Position numbers and translations under genes: made by a program
The notes under the pieces: generated by a model
What the model was told of the DNA's origin: nothing
The model's input: only the letters and a program-made list of their open reading frames with translations
Databases searched by the model: none
Part shown: piece after piece, positions 1 to 11,900 of the stretch
Layout of the letters: every line of letters starts with the position of its first letter
Numbering within the stretch: the first letter of the stretch is position 1
Assembly: GCA_033557835.1 (NCBI GenBank)
Contig: JAWQRO010000212.1
Coordinates: 1-48,580, forward strand
Length of the DNA: 48,580 nucleotides
Direction of reading: 5' to 3'
From: Helochares maculicollis
Lineage: Eukaryota > Arthropoda > Insecta > Coleoptera > Hydrophilidae

Positions 1-17
1 TATATATATATATATAT
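1..17. repeat. (TA)n microsatellite at window edge
   Basis: The window opens in an uninterrupted TA dinucleotide run. It lies in what is probably an intron or upstream part of the first gene. No other function is visible. Confidence 0.85.
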
Positions 18-823
18 TGCATAAAAGTACCTGCAATTCAAAATTAAACAACAAAACTCTATGAGATTTTGAGGAATCTCCACGTTTTGGATCCATTTTG
101 GCATGATTTCTGTGTGTATGCAAATACGAGATTTGTATTAACTGTTGATGCAAGTAAGACTACCGGAACTAGCTGTTACTTTTATAGTTTTGAAATTTTT
201 TCAAGTAAACTAGTCGTGAAAATGTAGCTATCAAGTTGAAATTTTGAGCACATCTTAAATGCCGCAAAAAATGACAGGTTCAAATTTTCAACATGATCGA
301 AGCATTGCAAGTGCTATTTTTTTAAATTTTGTAAATTTCATTTTTAGTAGGCCACAGAATAAAAAAAAATGCAAAATTGTTACAAGTATGTTAAATATTG
401 TAAATTTGGCCATAATAAATAGTTTTGTGTAAATTGGTAAACCGAAAGTGTAACTTTACTTTCAAAACTTTGATACAGTAATACATTTGTTTCAACTAGG
501 TGTCACTCCGTGAACTTTTGAATCAGCCTAGCGCTTTAGTATAGTTTTTCTCTTAAAAATATTTCCTTCCTGATCGATAATTAAATGCAGGGTATTCATA
601 GTGAACATAAGTATGAAGCAATTATGCTAAACTAAAAAATAAACTCATTGAGAACTATATCAACACAGCTTCTTTATTTGAGCTACATGTATTATTGTTA
701 AATATGAGTTGACTTCCCATTTTTTAAGCTATTGTGCTCATCTTATGCTGAATCTTGGGCTTACTTTGAATCATTGGCCATAAATTTTAATTGTTTTAAT
801 CTAATTTTATCAATTATTATTAG

Positions 824-2060
824 AAAGAAGACTCAACACTTGAAAAGCCCTTAATTATAATAGCTGGTCAAAAGAAAAATGAACTTCCTAATGATAAATT
901 AATATTTAAACATAAAATTAACAGTATGTTACGTGATCGAAAAGTACCAAAGACTCTTGAATCGTAAGTAATATGTTTATTATTTACAGGACTTAAAGTG
1001 TATAGTTGACACTATATTGTGTTTTCTTTGTACGGTGCTACAATGACAATTTTTGGCACTGATTTTGTAAAACAAGAACACTTTCTTCAGTTATTGCTGC
1101 ATGCCATTTATGTGTATGTATGACAAACAATTTCCTAATGCAGATCTAATGCCGTTACATTCCCAGGCACACTCTTTTATTTAGCAGATAAACATTCTAA
1201 ATATAAGATGCAGTACTGCAAATTATTTGTGACTGTTGCATTCACATTAGAATTTCATCGCGTTTCAATTCAAGGATAACTTGATTATCACTGTTTTCAA
1301 AGAATTTTAAAAATGAAAAACAATAGGTACACAATAATTTTATCATTCTTTGAGAAAATGTAACAAGATCTATTTTTGTTGAGCACATCTTGCAGATGAA
1401 CACCAGTATTTTCTTGTTCAGTCATTTTCTAGGAGGATGAATGGTATTATGACTTGGAGTCTACTTTTTAAGCAGCCTCTTTCAAACTAGTTTGCATGCT
1501 CAATATTGCATTTGCAGTAATCAAAATGATTTATTAGTCAAACATTACACAAAAACACAATTTTGATTCACTAGCGAACAAAATAGGTGGTTAAAACCTA
1601 AACAAATCTTCCAGTCAAAAATATAGTGATAATATTTAGTACAAGATAAAATGTATAATATGACAAAATGACAACTGCAGAGGCATCTCCTGTATGTTGG
1701 TTGAGATCCAAAAGAAACGACTGACTGTTAAATGCACATTTGAATCAATTTAACAATCTAATATTTTACTAAAATTGTTTTAGTGCAAAAAAGTCGATTT
1801 ATGGTAATGATTATGTTCAGTACGATATATCAAACTATACTCATGAGCAAAACGCTGTAATGTCCCATCTTGAATTTTGTGAATATTCTCAAGATGGAGC
1901 ATCACCGTGGCAAAATTTGGCACCACCAGCAATGTACAGTACAGAATATAGCCACATAGGAACTGGATGGCCAGTTAATGCTGTTATTGACCCAGGACTG
2001 GGAGATGTAGATAAGAAAATTGTGAATAAACCACATTGTTCAAAACTTTGTGACTACTAA
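824..2060 (+). CDS. 3' part of uncharacterised gene A (GASPWQ/HIGTGW family), partial at window start
   Basis: Two coding exons are visible, 824-963 and 1784-2060 (stop TAA), giving the last 138 residues. Exon 824 follows a TATTAG acceptor. Its donor is TC|GTAAGT in phase 2, and the next acceptor is TTTTAG at 1783. The C-terminus carries GASPWQ, an EYSHIGTGW block, IDPG and a final SKLCDY. The downstream gene B has the same exon boundaries, the same intron phase and the same blocks, so the two are tandem paralogues. The upstream exons are outside the window; I found no convincing earlier exon in 1-823. The family is not one I can name with confidence. It has no signal peptide or membrane segment and is rich in Tyr, Asn and Pro. 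That composition suits a small structural protein, but this is a guess. An ATTAAA at 2119-2124 could serve for polyadenylation. Confidence 0.75.
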
Positions 2061-2276
2061 TGCAAAATTAAGCAAATAATGTAATAGTAAGTAATAAGGT
2101 GTTACTAAGCAGCGGTTTATTAAATCAATATACTTGGTTGTATTCATGGAGCTTATAAGATTTTTGACAGTTGTTTTCGTGTAGTTTATTGAACTATTCA
2201 CAGATATATCCGGTAAAATTTAACTCAAAAAAGACTTCGCTTTACTAAATCTGATAGCAGGGAAAATCTGGCCATT

Positions 2277-3733
2277 ATGCCTCTACCACTTATTTGTACA
2301 AACAACTCGCAGGGGCACGTTGATTATGGAATTCCAATTCACTGCAATAAAAGTACCGACTATCGTACAACTTATAAAACACATCATAGGTATATACCAG
2401 AAAAAGGGCAGGATTTTGATGCGGTAAGTTCTTATAATGAATTGCTACATTTTTATTGATTGTAGACTAAACATCTTTTATAATTTCAATAACCATAGAG
2501 AGTGAAAGCGAGAGGGCTTCAACGACTGATGAAAACTGAATGGGATATAAAAACTATCAATTACAATACAGAGAGCCACAGTGAATATATTGCTAAGTTA
2601 ACTGGTAGTGAACCAAATGATTTTTCTCCTAACCCTTTACCATATGAAAGCACACATTATATGAGAACTGAAAAGGAAAGGGTGAGAAAATTTATATGGA
2701 TTAAATCTATTAATCCCATTAATTAAACAAATCATTTAGTTTTTCAAAAATCCTCCACCTCCAATCAAATTTCAATTATCAGAAATGAAGGACAACTATC
2801 CACATTATGTGATTCCTCCAGTTTACAGAGAAGTTTTTCCACCTAACCCAAATAATTATTGTGAGGTAACGTTTTGATTTTTAATACCTAACACCTACTT
2901 ATAGTTTATCACCCACTATGTCTAAGTAGATCAAAGGGCTGGGAAGAGATGAGCAGCCACCTATGAGGCCAGACGAAAGAGGATATTATAAATATTTAGA
3001 CCCTTATATGACAACGAACAGGGCGACTTATATTGACTTCCCAGAACATCAAAGAAGTGGAATTGGTGAAAAGAATGTTATTACTTTTTATGTGGTATGT
3101 ACTGAATGCTTGTTAATGGTACTACAAACAAAAATCTTGTGTATTATAACCGTCATTAGATCGGTCTTACAGTTTTGATATTTTTAATTAAGGGTAAAGG
3201 GTACAATCCTGTAAATGCACCTCCCACAGAGCCTTTAGTTCCCAGAAAAGAGGATCCTGTTTATGATAAATTGCAATTTAAAACTAAAATTCAACAGAAG
3301 ATTGTTCGTAAGAAACCTTCCACTGCGCTTGAATGGTAAAATGCATATATTTTTAACATCAATTCTTTGTGTTTACTATATCCACATTTTCTGCTAAAAC
3401 TTACTAGGACTCTATGAGAATGTTGTCATCTATTTCACAATTAAATATATATATCAATTTTCTTTTAGTGGTAAGAAGACCACTTATCAAGATGATTATA
3501 TTCATCAAGCATTTTCGGACATGTACCCCTATTTGTTCCAAAATGGAGAGGAGTACAAAGATTCATTGCCTGGAGCATCACCGTGGCAACTTTTGTGCCC
3601 ACCTGGGATGTACTGTACAGAATATTGTCATATTGGTACTGGATGGGGCGTTGATAATATTGTGGATCCAGGACAAGCAAATTATATAGTCCACAAACCA
3701 TGTAGTACTAAGTTTTGTGATTGGATGGATTGA
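2277..3733 (+). CDS. Uncharacterised gene B, complete six-exon paralogue of gene A (342 aa)
   Basis: Coding exons are 2277-2423, 2499-2681, 2740-2865, 2930-3094, 3193-3335 and 3469-3733. The first four introns are phase 0 and the last is phase 2. All have GT-AG ends, and the joined frame stays open for 342 residues. It starts MPLPLICTNN and ends FCDWMD. Introns are only 58-133 bp, typical of compact insect genes. Exons 5 and 6 align with the two visible exons of gene A: a KLQFKTKIQQKI-type helix, then CGKKTTYQDDY, GASPWQ, EYCHIGTGWG and VDPG. Unlike gene A, B has Cys at three positions around the MYCTEYCHIG block. No signal peptide or transmembrane segment is seen, so it is probably cytosolic. 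A cilium or sperm structural role is possible from the Pro/Tyr-rich low-complexity style, but no motif proves it. AATAAA at 3755-3760 is the likely poly(A) signal. Confidence 0.8.
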
Positions 3734-3754
3734 AAGTGATTCTTTCAAGCTCTT

Positions 3755-3760
3755 AATAAA
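3755..3760 (+). terminator. Poly(A) signal of gene B
   Basis: A canonical AATAAA lies 21 bp past the gene B stop codon. It is the first such hexamer downstream of the gene. Confidence 0.5.
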
Positions 3761-5449
3761 ATCGGATAAAGACAAATTGTGTTATTTTAAAAAACAGAGA
3801 ACAGCATCAAAAACAGATCCTCTTGGCAATCCAGCTGCAAATGGTCCATTTGACCAGTCTGACTTAACCAACAAATTTAAAATATCTTTTTTTTATTTAG
3901 TAAGCTTAGTATTTTTAAATAGGAAAGAGACTAAATATTTATTTTTGTATAGTAGTTTATGCTGAAGTGAAAAAATAAACAAGGGCATATTCAAAGGATA
4001 AAGTATGGTGTTTTAAGGGGTTATACAGATTTTGTTTACTCTTTGAAACCAGCAGGTGAGTGGATTAAACAAATTTTTGAAAAGGAGCCAAGATATTGCA
4101 AAATCAGCCCGATTAAATTATTGTTTGATGTTATTTCAAAATTTCGCAATTCTTTGGGGTCATATAAATTTCAGTAAACCATCATGGCTCCCAAAGTGAG
4201 AAAAAACTCATCAACATTCATTTGACTTGCAAGTGAAATGACTGAGAAGTTAAGCACAAAGAGATAGCCTTTTTGGGCTCTTCGAGCCAAGCCAAAGAGA
4301 AGAGGAGAAGGAAGAAAAAACAACTTGATCCAGTGCTGGCAGAAATTCAGTATTAAGCATGTGACTGTAGACTAGACAGTTGGTGACAGGTCCTGTAGTA
4401 GATTGGCTAAGACTTAACGTAATTCCAAATGTAAGGTACAAGATACTATATTAAAGACTAAATCACAATCCAAGAAGATAGCGCACAGCTGTTAGTTAAT
4501 CTAGTTACATGCGGTCTCGAGTAAAACAAGGCTAATGAATGCAAAAGAGTTAATTTTAACCTCAGAATTCATATATAATAACTGTGCCAAAAGTTAGAAG
4601 CATACTGTATACTAAAAAAAAATCATTTTTCATTCTTCAAAATATCAAGTGCTGTACAATTGTGTGACAATGGCATCGCATTTCGCTGTTTTAGTATAGT
4701 AGCAACATTTTTCACTAATATTTACTAAATAATTTAGTCTAATATTTGCGTTCCTAGAAAGTTTATTTTTCATTGTTTACTAAACCAAACATGTTTGAAT
4801 AAAAATGAGACTAAACATTTGTTAGTTCCTACAACAGTTTGCACTAGAGTAGCTCAAATGATTGTCAATAGCGTACCACACATACATTTTGAATCAGGTG
4901 CTGTATCGGCCAGCTATATGGAATAATCAAATAGCCAATTAAAAGGAGAAAAGTAGCATCAAGTGTTCTTAAAAGACCTTCTAATCTACAATGAACATTT
5001 GTCGATTGGAAAAGAATTAATTTGTTTGAAGCTAAAGTGTCCATTGGAGTCTACTTGATCATGTAATGACAAAGTAATCCAAAAACACTTTTATTAAAAC
5101 TTTGATGAAAATGGTAAATTTCAAGCCTATTTTCAATACAGCATAGCTCGTTTTACGTTTTCAACTTCAAAACGTTGGTAATGTATTGTCTCATCTCAAA
5201 AATTTCAAAGCGTAAGCTGGATTGCATCTGTTATCAATTTTAAAAATTGGGTTTGTATAATAATTTTGTAGCATCTAAAACTCCTTGCAAAAGCATGAAA
5301 GCAATTATATAAAATAAGAATATATTTTGTTAAACCAGCCTCAACAAAGATACAAAAGTGAGTCAAGGTAATTCCTACAATTTCAAAGATTACCAGTCCA
5401 TTAGACACAGTTCTAAGTATGCTGGTTATAGATTCTCTTTGTGATTTCC
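3761..5449. other. Intergenic region between gene B and FBXL20
   Basis: AT-rich DNA with frequent stops in all frames. The open frames here are short and show no recognisable domain. I see no gene. Confidence 0.6.
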
Positions 5450-5925
5450 GGGAATTTCCACCTGATCCGGCGATCAACAAAGGAATATCGTTGGAGGGGT
5501 GGTTGGTAGGTGCACAACATACAAAGAGCCGAATTTCGAAGATCTTTTGCAAAGCGACTTGCGCAATTCGGTTATAATAATGCTGATAAAAATTGCAAGT
5601 TTGAACTTATCTGACCGTCCAGACAAAAGCAAGAGCGACGAGACAAAATTTTCAATAAATTGTTTTTCTAACTGTTCGTATTTTCTGTACATCGACCTTT
5701 CCACAGTCAGACAGGGTGGCGGGGATGTTTTGTTTTGATCGCGGCACCGCCAATGGTAGGGGTCGTAAACAAAACTCCGAAACGCGATTCGCCAGAGGAA
5801 TGCTCTGGTCCAAGGCCATAACTGTATTAACTTTTCTACAACATACTGACGCAGTGCCAGCTATAGACGGGTTCAAAGCAAACAGTTCTCAGTGATTTTG
5901 CATACGTTTTTGCCGTCTTCATAAT
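5450..5925 (+). promoter_or_regulatory. Putative FBXL20 promoter and 5' UTR
   Basis: This stretch is richer in CG dinucleotides than its surroundings and lies directly upstream of the first FBXL20 coding exon. It has a CCAAT box at 5750-5754 and no TATA box, as expected for a broadly expressed gene. Minus-strand open frames (for example 5474-5704) also fall here, so a divergent transcript cannot be excluded. Confidence 0.4.
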
Positions 5926-8900
5926 ATGAGTTATGCGAGCAGAAATAAATTCGAGGTAAGTAAATTCTTTGTTGCCATTTTCACATCAAGTTTCCCTTCG
6001 ATTGTCTTTTGTTTGCCCCGTGAAAAATTTTTGATGGAAAACAGCTGATCCAGCAAACGTCAACTGATGAATTTCTTTGGCTTATAAACAAATTATTTAC
6101 TTCATTTGGCAAATATTTACTCCGCCACGTTGGTTATAACCGCTTCCCTATCAATTATGTTACATTTTATCGATAATCACAGCGTTAAATTCAATTTATA
6201 TTTAATTTCTTTGTTCGTGTTATTGTGATACTATTCTAGCGAAACACATCGCTCATTTACGTCTTTGTAAATTTGATTTTTTCCCACTAATTTCTACTTT
6301 TAACCGACCATAATTTGCACATATTCGTAATTTCCTTGCTTAGAAATTGTTTATTCGCAAACCCCAGCCCGTGTTGTCATGCTTTGATAAACTAATTAGC
6401 TAAATAACAAATGTCAACGACGAGGAAAGAGCCAACGCATTACCATTGCATCGGCGCTGCACGATTATTCTTGCATCAGCTAGAGCATGCTGTATTTTTG
6501 TCAAAAAATCTTGGTATGTGATCGAAAGGTCACTTACCCTTTCTGTACCAACTTCGAGAATCAGAAATGCACAGATGCATTTTCCTTTTCGCGTAACGAT
6601 TTTTTAAAGCAACCTTTATTATTATTATTATAATCTCGATGAAATAAATGCCCCCATAACACGAACATAATAAATATCCCGCAAACATGACAATTTATTT
6701 TATTATTGTTGCGGTAATTTTGTCGCTTGTAATGAATAGGTTCACTTGAAGAAGGAAGCTGAGAGCAAGCAGTGTTTCCCATTACTGAATATGCATTTAC
6801 ATATAACTGCCTTCACATATTTACCTGCAGAGAATTGCTCAAAAATACCAGGTAACAGGTATCCTGGGCATTTTCCACCTGTTAAATAGACTTGCATGGC
6901 AAGTCGTCGAGAGTCGTAAGAACGTTGATGCACCTGTTATTGCTGTATGCGTACGAGGGGAAGAAGACAATTGGGTGCTGGACAAAGTGATATCGGTTTT
7001 AAAATATATGCCATCTTTGGAAAGTAGTATTACTGTTGTTGTAAATCACATTAGGAATTCAAAATTATTTTATTATGCGTAACTAATGAAAAATCGGTAA
7101 TGGCGTCTATATCTCTCAGTACCGAAAGTTCTGTTTGGTACTGATCAACCAGCAGTAGTATTGTTATCGTTAAGACCCTAACAATTTTTTTTGAAGGCGA
7201 GTCATTTTTAATTGGATACATGACAATGCAATACCGTTTTTGTTGCCATTTTGATTACTCCTTGAAAATAGTTTTGAAACAAATCAACAACAGAAGCGAT
7301 TTTGAGGTTAGATAGACGTAATTATATAAAATGTAAAACAGCGATCAGCTGAGTTATGCTTATGCTGTAATAACATATAATGTCAGTTTAAATCTAGTTG
7401 TTTTGAGAACGTCTTGGGTCCACATACCGTTAATATTTAATAATTTTAAAATGATCCTGACTTGCTAGCGCCGAATGTTGTGCTAGTAGCGAAATGATTG
7501 TTTAATTGGGCTGTAGTACTATGTTAGTTTAGCATGTGCCCAGTGCCATTTTGCTTTCTCCGAACTGAATATATTTTTCATATTTCTACCCATTACCACG
7601 AAACTCTGTAACATTTAACAAATATCCCCCAGTATTTCCTGGGATCTCTCCAGCTCCAGCTCTACCATGAGTTTTTGTTCGACATTCCGTGATTCATTTA
7701 ATTAAAATGTAAGCAGTGCTGTCGTTTCCGGTGGTGGTACATAAAAAAGGTTGTACAAAACGAGTAACTAGAGGTGGTTGATATGGATCTGCTCAGGCTG
7801 GGTTAGTCAATTTAGTCAGGGTTTTCTGTCCGAATGCTAGAATCCTTCGATACTAGAGTACCTCAATTATACAAGTGCCTTGCTGATGTTTCCCATTCAA
7901 ATTCTATTCTAGGGATCTTCGAACTTTTCCAATTGATAAATTGGTGTCATTTTTATACAGATTTCTAGGTGGAAAAATCGTGTTTGCTGCAGGCTCCTTA
8001 GCATTTAGTTTAAAAACGATGTTGAGTCGAGACAATTCAATTAAATAACGGTTGAGGATCAGTCTATTGTTTTGGGCAGCTCAAATATGCTCCTGATCAA
8101 CTAGGAACCTTTAGTACAGACACTTTTTTGCAGTTTGTGCTGCTTCCTTGGGTCCCTTTTCCGCCTGTCTTGCAGTTGCATTGTCATTATGAACTTTAGA
8201 ATTCGGTGTTCATTCATGCGCTGCACGTGGTTATACCAAATCAATTGAGTTTCTTGAATTGGCCCTATCTTTCATCATATCTCAGACTCATCTAAAACTT
8301 GCTCCAATCTGGAGACTCTCAGATCTCCGCCAAAGATTCAGTTCAGTCACAAGTAACATCTTTTCAAGTTACTAAGTTTAAGACACTTATACTGTCTTTC
8401 CTTATTTATTCTATTTTATCTCTTCTTTGCATCTGCCGCAATTTATATTTTTAGGTATTGGTATTCTTGACATGCTGTAATTATCGTTCCATCTTGTATA
8501 TGTGTCTTCTAAATGTCCTCCCACTTGCCCGTATTTTGTTTTAGTCCTGTTGACTCTCAAGCCCCGATTTTTATATTCTTTAGTTTCCGAGTCTATCTTC
8601 GCTCATTGGCAACCGTATTCCTTCGCATTTCCTGTGCTTTTGCAGAATTGCGCGGGCTAAATATATCTTGAGCAATCTAGGAGGCAGGCAAGTGTCTCAG
8701 TTCCTTGGTCGCTGGAAATGCTTCTGACAAATTATAGCCGACTTTAATGCTAGATATAGTGTTAGTCTTACAACTTTTATAAGTGATGCTGTGATGAAGA
8801 TCAAGCAACAAATATTACTGCAATCTATGCCTTTAGCAACGCTTGCATCTGCTAGTATTTATTCTAGCGTAGAATGATATAGTCGATTCACGATGTAAGC

Positions 8901-11900
8901 TTTCTTGCTTCTTGGAGTCATATTTGCGAATTTCTTTATACGAGAGAAACCTTTTTCAAATATTTAGACTAAAGATGCTTGCATGTTTCGATTAGCTTTT
9001 GTTTTCTGCTGGTAACTATGATATTTATACTTTCCTGTTAGCCGCCTGTTGTTTCTTCGTCCTATTTTTCCTTTCATCATATCACTTTTAGCATCTCCTT
9101 TTGGTTTTCAATTTTATTCAATACATCGTTTACTATCTTAAGGCGAAAGTCTTATTCTAACTCTAAGGTGAGTTATTTGTAGAATATACTCCATTTGACT
9201 TTGCGTCCTAAATAAAATCACTGTCAAATTTTTTTTGTTCCCAGTTTCGCAGTTATATTTGCATTTTTAAGCTTTGAAGCTCTGTTGGCTGTTCTTTGAT
9301 TTTTTTGGTACTCCACTAAAGAGTAATGTTTCCAGATTTTTCTAAGTTTTCTCCTTTTTTTTGTCTTAGCTCTGTAATGTCGACATTTATTTTGGTTATT
9401 TCATTAATTTTTCTTGTGCAGCTTGGAACATTCTGCATACCACATGTCATTTCTGTGATTCTCGACATGGCCCATTACCATAAGTGCCCCCTTTTCTGAG
9501 GCTCATTTTGAATAACATATAGATATTTTTAAAGAAATGAGCTACAAGCCTTAATCTTAATTCCTACTCTTTGAAAACCATTAGTTAAACTACAATCGAC
9601 ATAGATTGACGATCGTTGATTTGCTGTTCTTTATGTAGAACATATCTTTAAGTGCCAAATCTGATTGACTTCATACATGTGTATGGTTTTTTGTTTTAAT
9701 TTCTTCATTAAGGTTAAAATACCATATTTTCAAAGGCGTAAAATATTCTTTCTAAAACTGCATATTAATTTAAGAAGGTGATTGGGGGTGCCAAGTTTGA
9801 TAATCTTTAACGAAAGAGCTGCTTGATGGGCTTCGTCAAAGGCGGAATGGCTTCGTTATTATCAAGATGGTTTTGCAATAAGCGAAGGGTTTCAGAAAAG
9901 TTGAGATAGAACTCAAAAGATGTATGTGTTTGTAATTGTTGGTCTGAACGTTTTAGTTCGGCTTCGGATTCAGAGCTGCTCTTGAGTCATTATAAGGGAT
10001 AAAAAAGTGCGAGAGCTTCGACATTCCTTGCTTGTTCATTGGTGTACTTAAGTCTACTCACCACTATAAGTTAGAAATGCAAAGTCTTGTTGTGCTTTAT
10101 GGGATTTTGTAAACTTGATATAAATGTTCGCTAAATTATTCCGAGACTGGGGGGCTGAGAATGTTTTTTGTGAACCCTTCCAATTATATACCAGGTGCGC
10201 CATTTTTTTGGTAAGACTGCCCACTACAAAACATATTCGTTGAGTTGTTTACGAGTTAGTTGCATACTTCTTTTTCGTGTTAAACATGTCGAATTTTGAG
10301 CCAAGTAACGAGAATTTGCGGTATGTAATGATTTTCTTGTTTGATCAAAAGAAAAAGGCATCGGAAAATCACTTATTCTTGTAGAAACTTTCGGCGATCT
10401 TGCTCCAACTGTCAAGACTTGTGAACGCTGGTTTCAATGTTCAAAAGTGGCGATTTCCATGTTATTAACAAAGAACGTGAAACTCGACCAAAAAAGGTTG
10501 GACGACGAATTACAAGCATTATCGGACAAAGACGATACACAAACACAACAAATGATGGCGGAGCAGTTGAATGTCACTCGGCAAGCCATTTTCGTTTGCC
10601 TGAGAGCCATAGGGAAGATTCAAAAGGTTGGAAAATGGGTTCCACACGAATTGACGAACGACAGATGGAAAGACGAAAATTTGTGTGCGAAACGCTGCAT
10701 TTACGTTCACAAAAAAGGGATTTTTTTGCGTCGGGTTTTGGGAGGAAGACAATGCTGTGTGTGATGGGATCAGAAGGGAGTAGTGTACTACGAGCTTCTC
10801 AAACCCTGCGAAACACTTAATACCGTCTACTACCGACAACAAATGATCAATTTAAACCACGCATTGATCGAAAAACGCCCAGAATGGACTCGAAGACACG
10901 GCAAAGTCATTCTGCAGCATGACAACGCTCCTGCACATTCAGCCAAAGTGATGAAAGAAACGATTTCTGCGCTTGGTTGAGAACTCCTACCTCACACGCC
11001 GTATTCACCAGACCTGGCGCCTTCTTATTATTACCTCTTCGTATCGATAGGACACGCACTGGCTGAACAACCCTTCAAGGCTTTCGAGGGTGTACAAAAG
11101 TGGATCGATGAATGGATATCAATGAAAGCTGAAGCTTTCTTTTGGAATCGTATCAATAAATTACCCGAGAAATGGATAGAATGCGTAAAAAGTGAGGGCC
11201 AATACCATTGTTCTTAAATAATTGCGTATTTTTCATGAAGAAATGATCTTTTAAACTTGAGCATCTGGTACATATCACATTATGATCTTTAATTGGTGCT
11301 CAAGCGCAAAGTCCCATATTATATTTTGATTGCTAGCACGTACGTTTCCAACGCATTACTCATACTGTATGGTTTTAATGTTAAAAAAATAGTGTATAAC
11401 TAGTTGTTCACGAGTGGTCTCTACGAGGGTAGACAACTGATTTTTGCTCTTGAAAATGTCAATCTGAACAACGATAGAAATTGTGAAACATGCCTTGTAC
11501 CTTTCCAAAATCAACTCATTATCATCAATATTTGGATAATTGTCTCGTTTTCGCTCCTGTTTCACAAAATTTTGCGGCTGAAAGCAGACTCACTTGTACA
11601 CAACCTATCAAAAATGTGACCTAAGACCTTTAGCTGTGATTTCTTCTGGGTATACATTTTCTGGCGCTATGGATATAGATATAGGATATTGTAGGAGTAA
11701 AGCCACATGGCATTTATCAAGAAAAAACAAACGATACTCCTTTGCCACATTTGAATGATCAACACGCTTTAGGACCCTCTGAGATATTTTAGGATTTATT
11801 GATACAAACCCACATTCGCAAATGTAAAGTATTCAAAACATTTCAAGCTTGATGAACACGTATATCCTTCATACTCGGCTATATTTTCCTGGAATCATTT

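Noticed and set aside
10437..10842. Overlapping 105-127 codon open frames on both strands
   Set aside because: The frame at 10447-10764 is the mariner transposase. The others are shadows in alternative frames of the same DNA.
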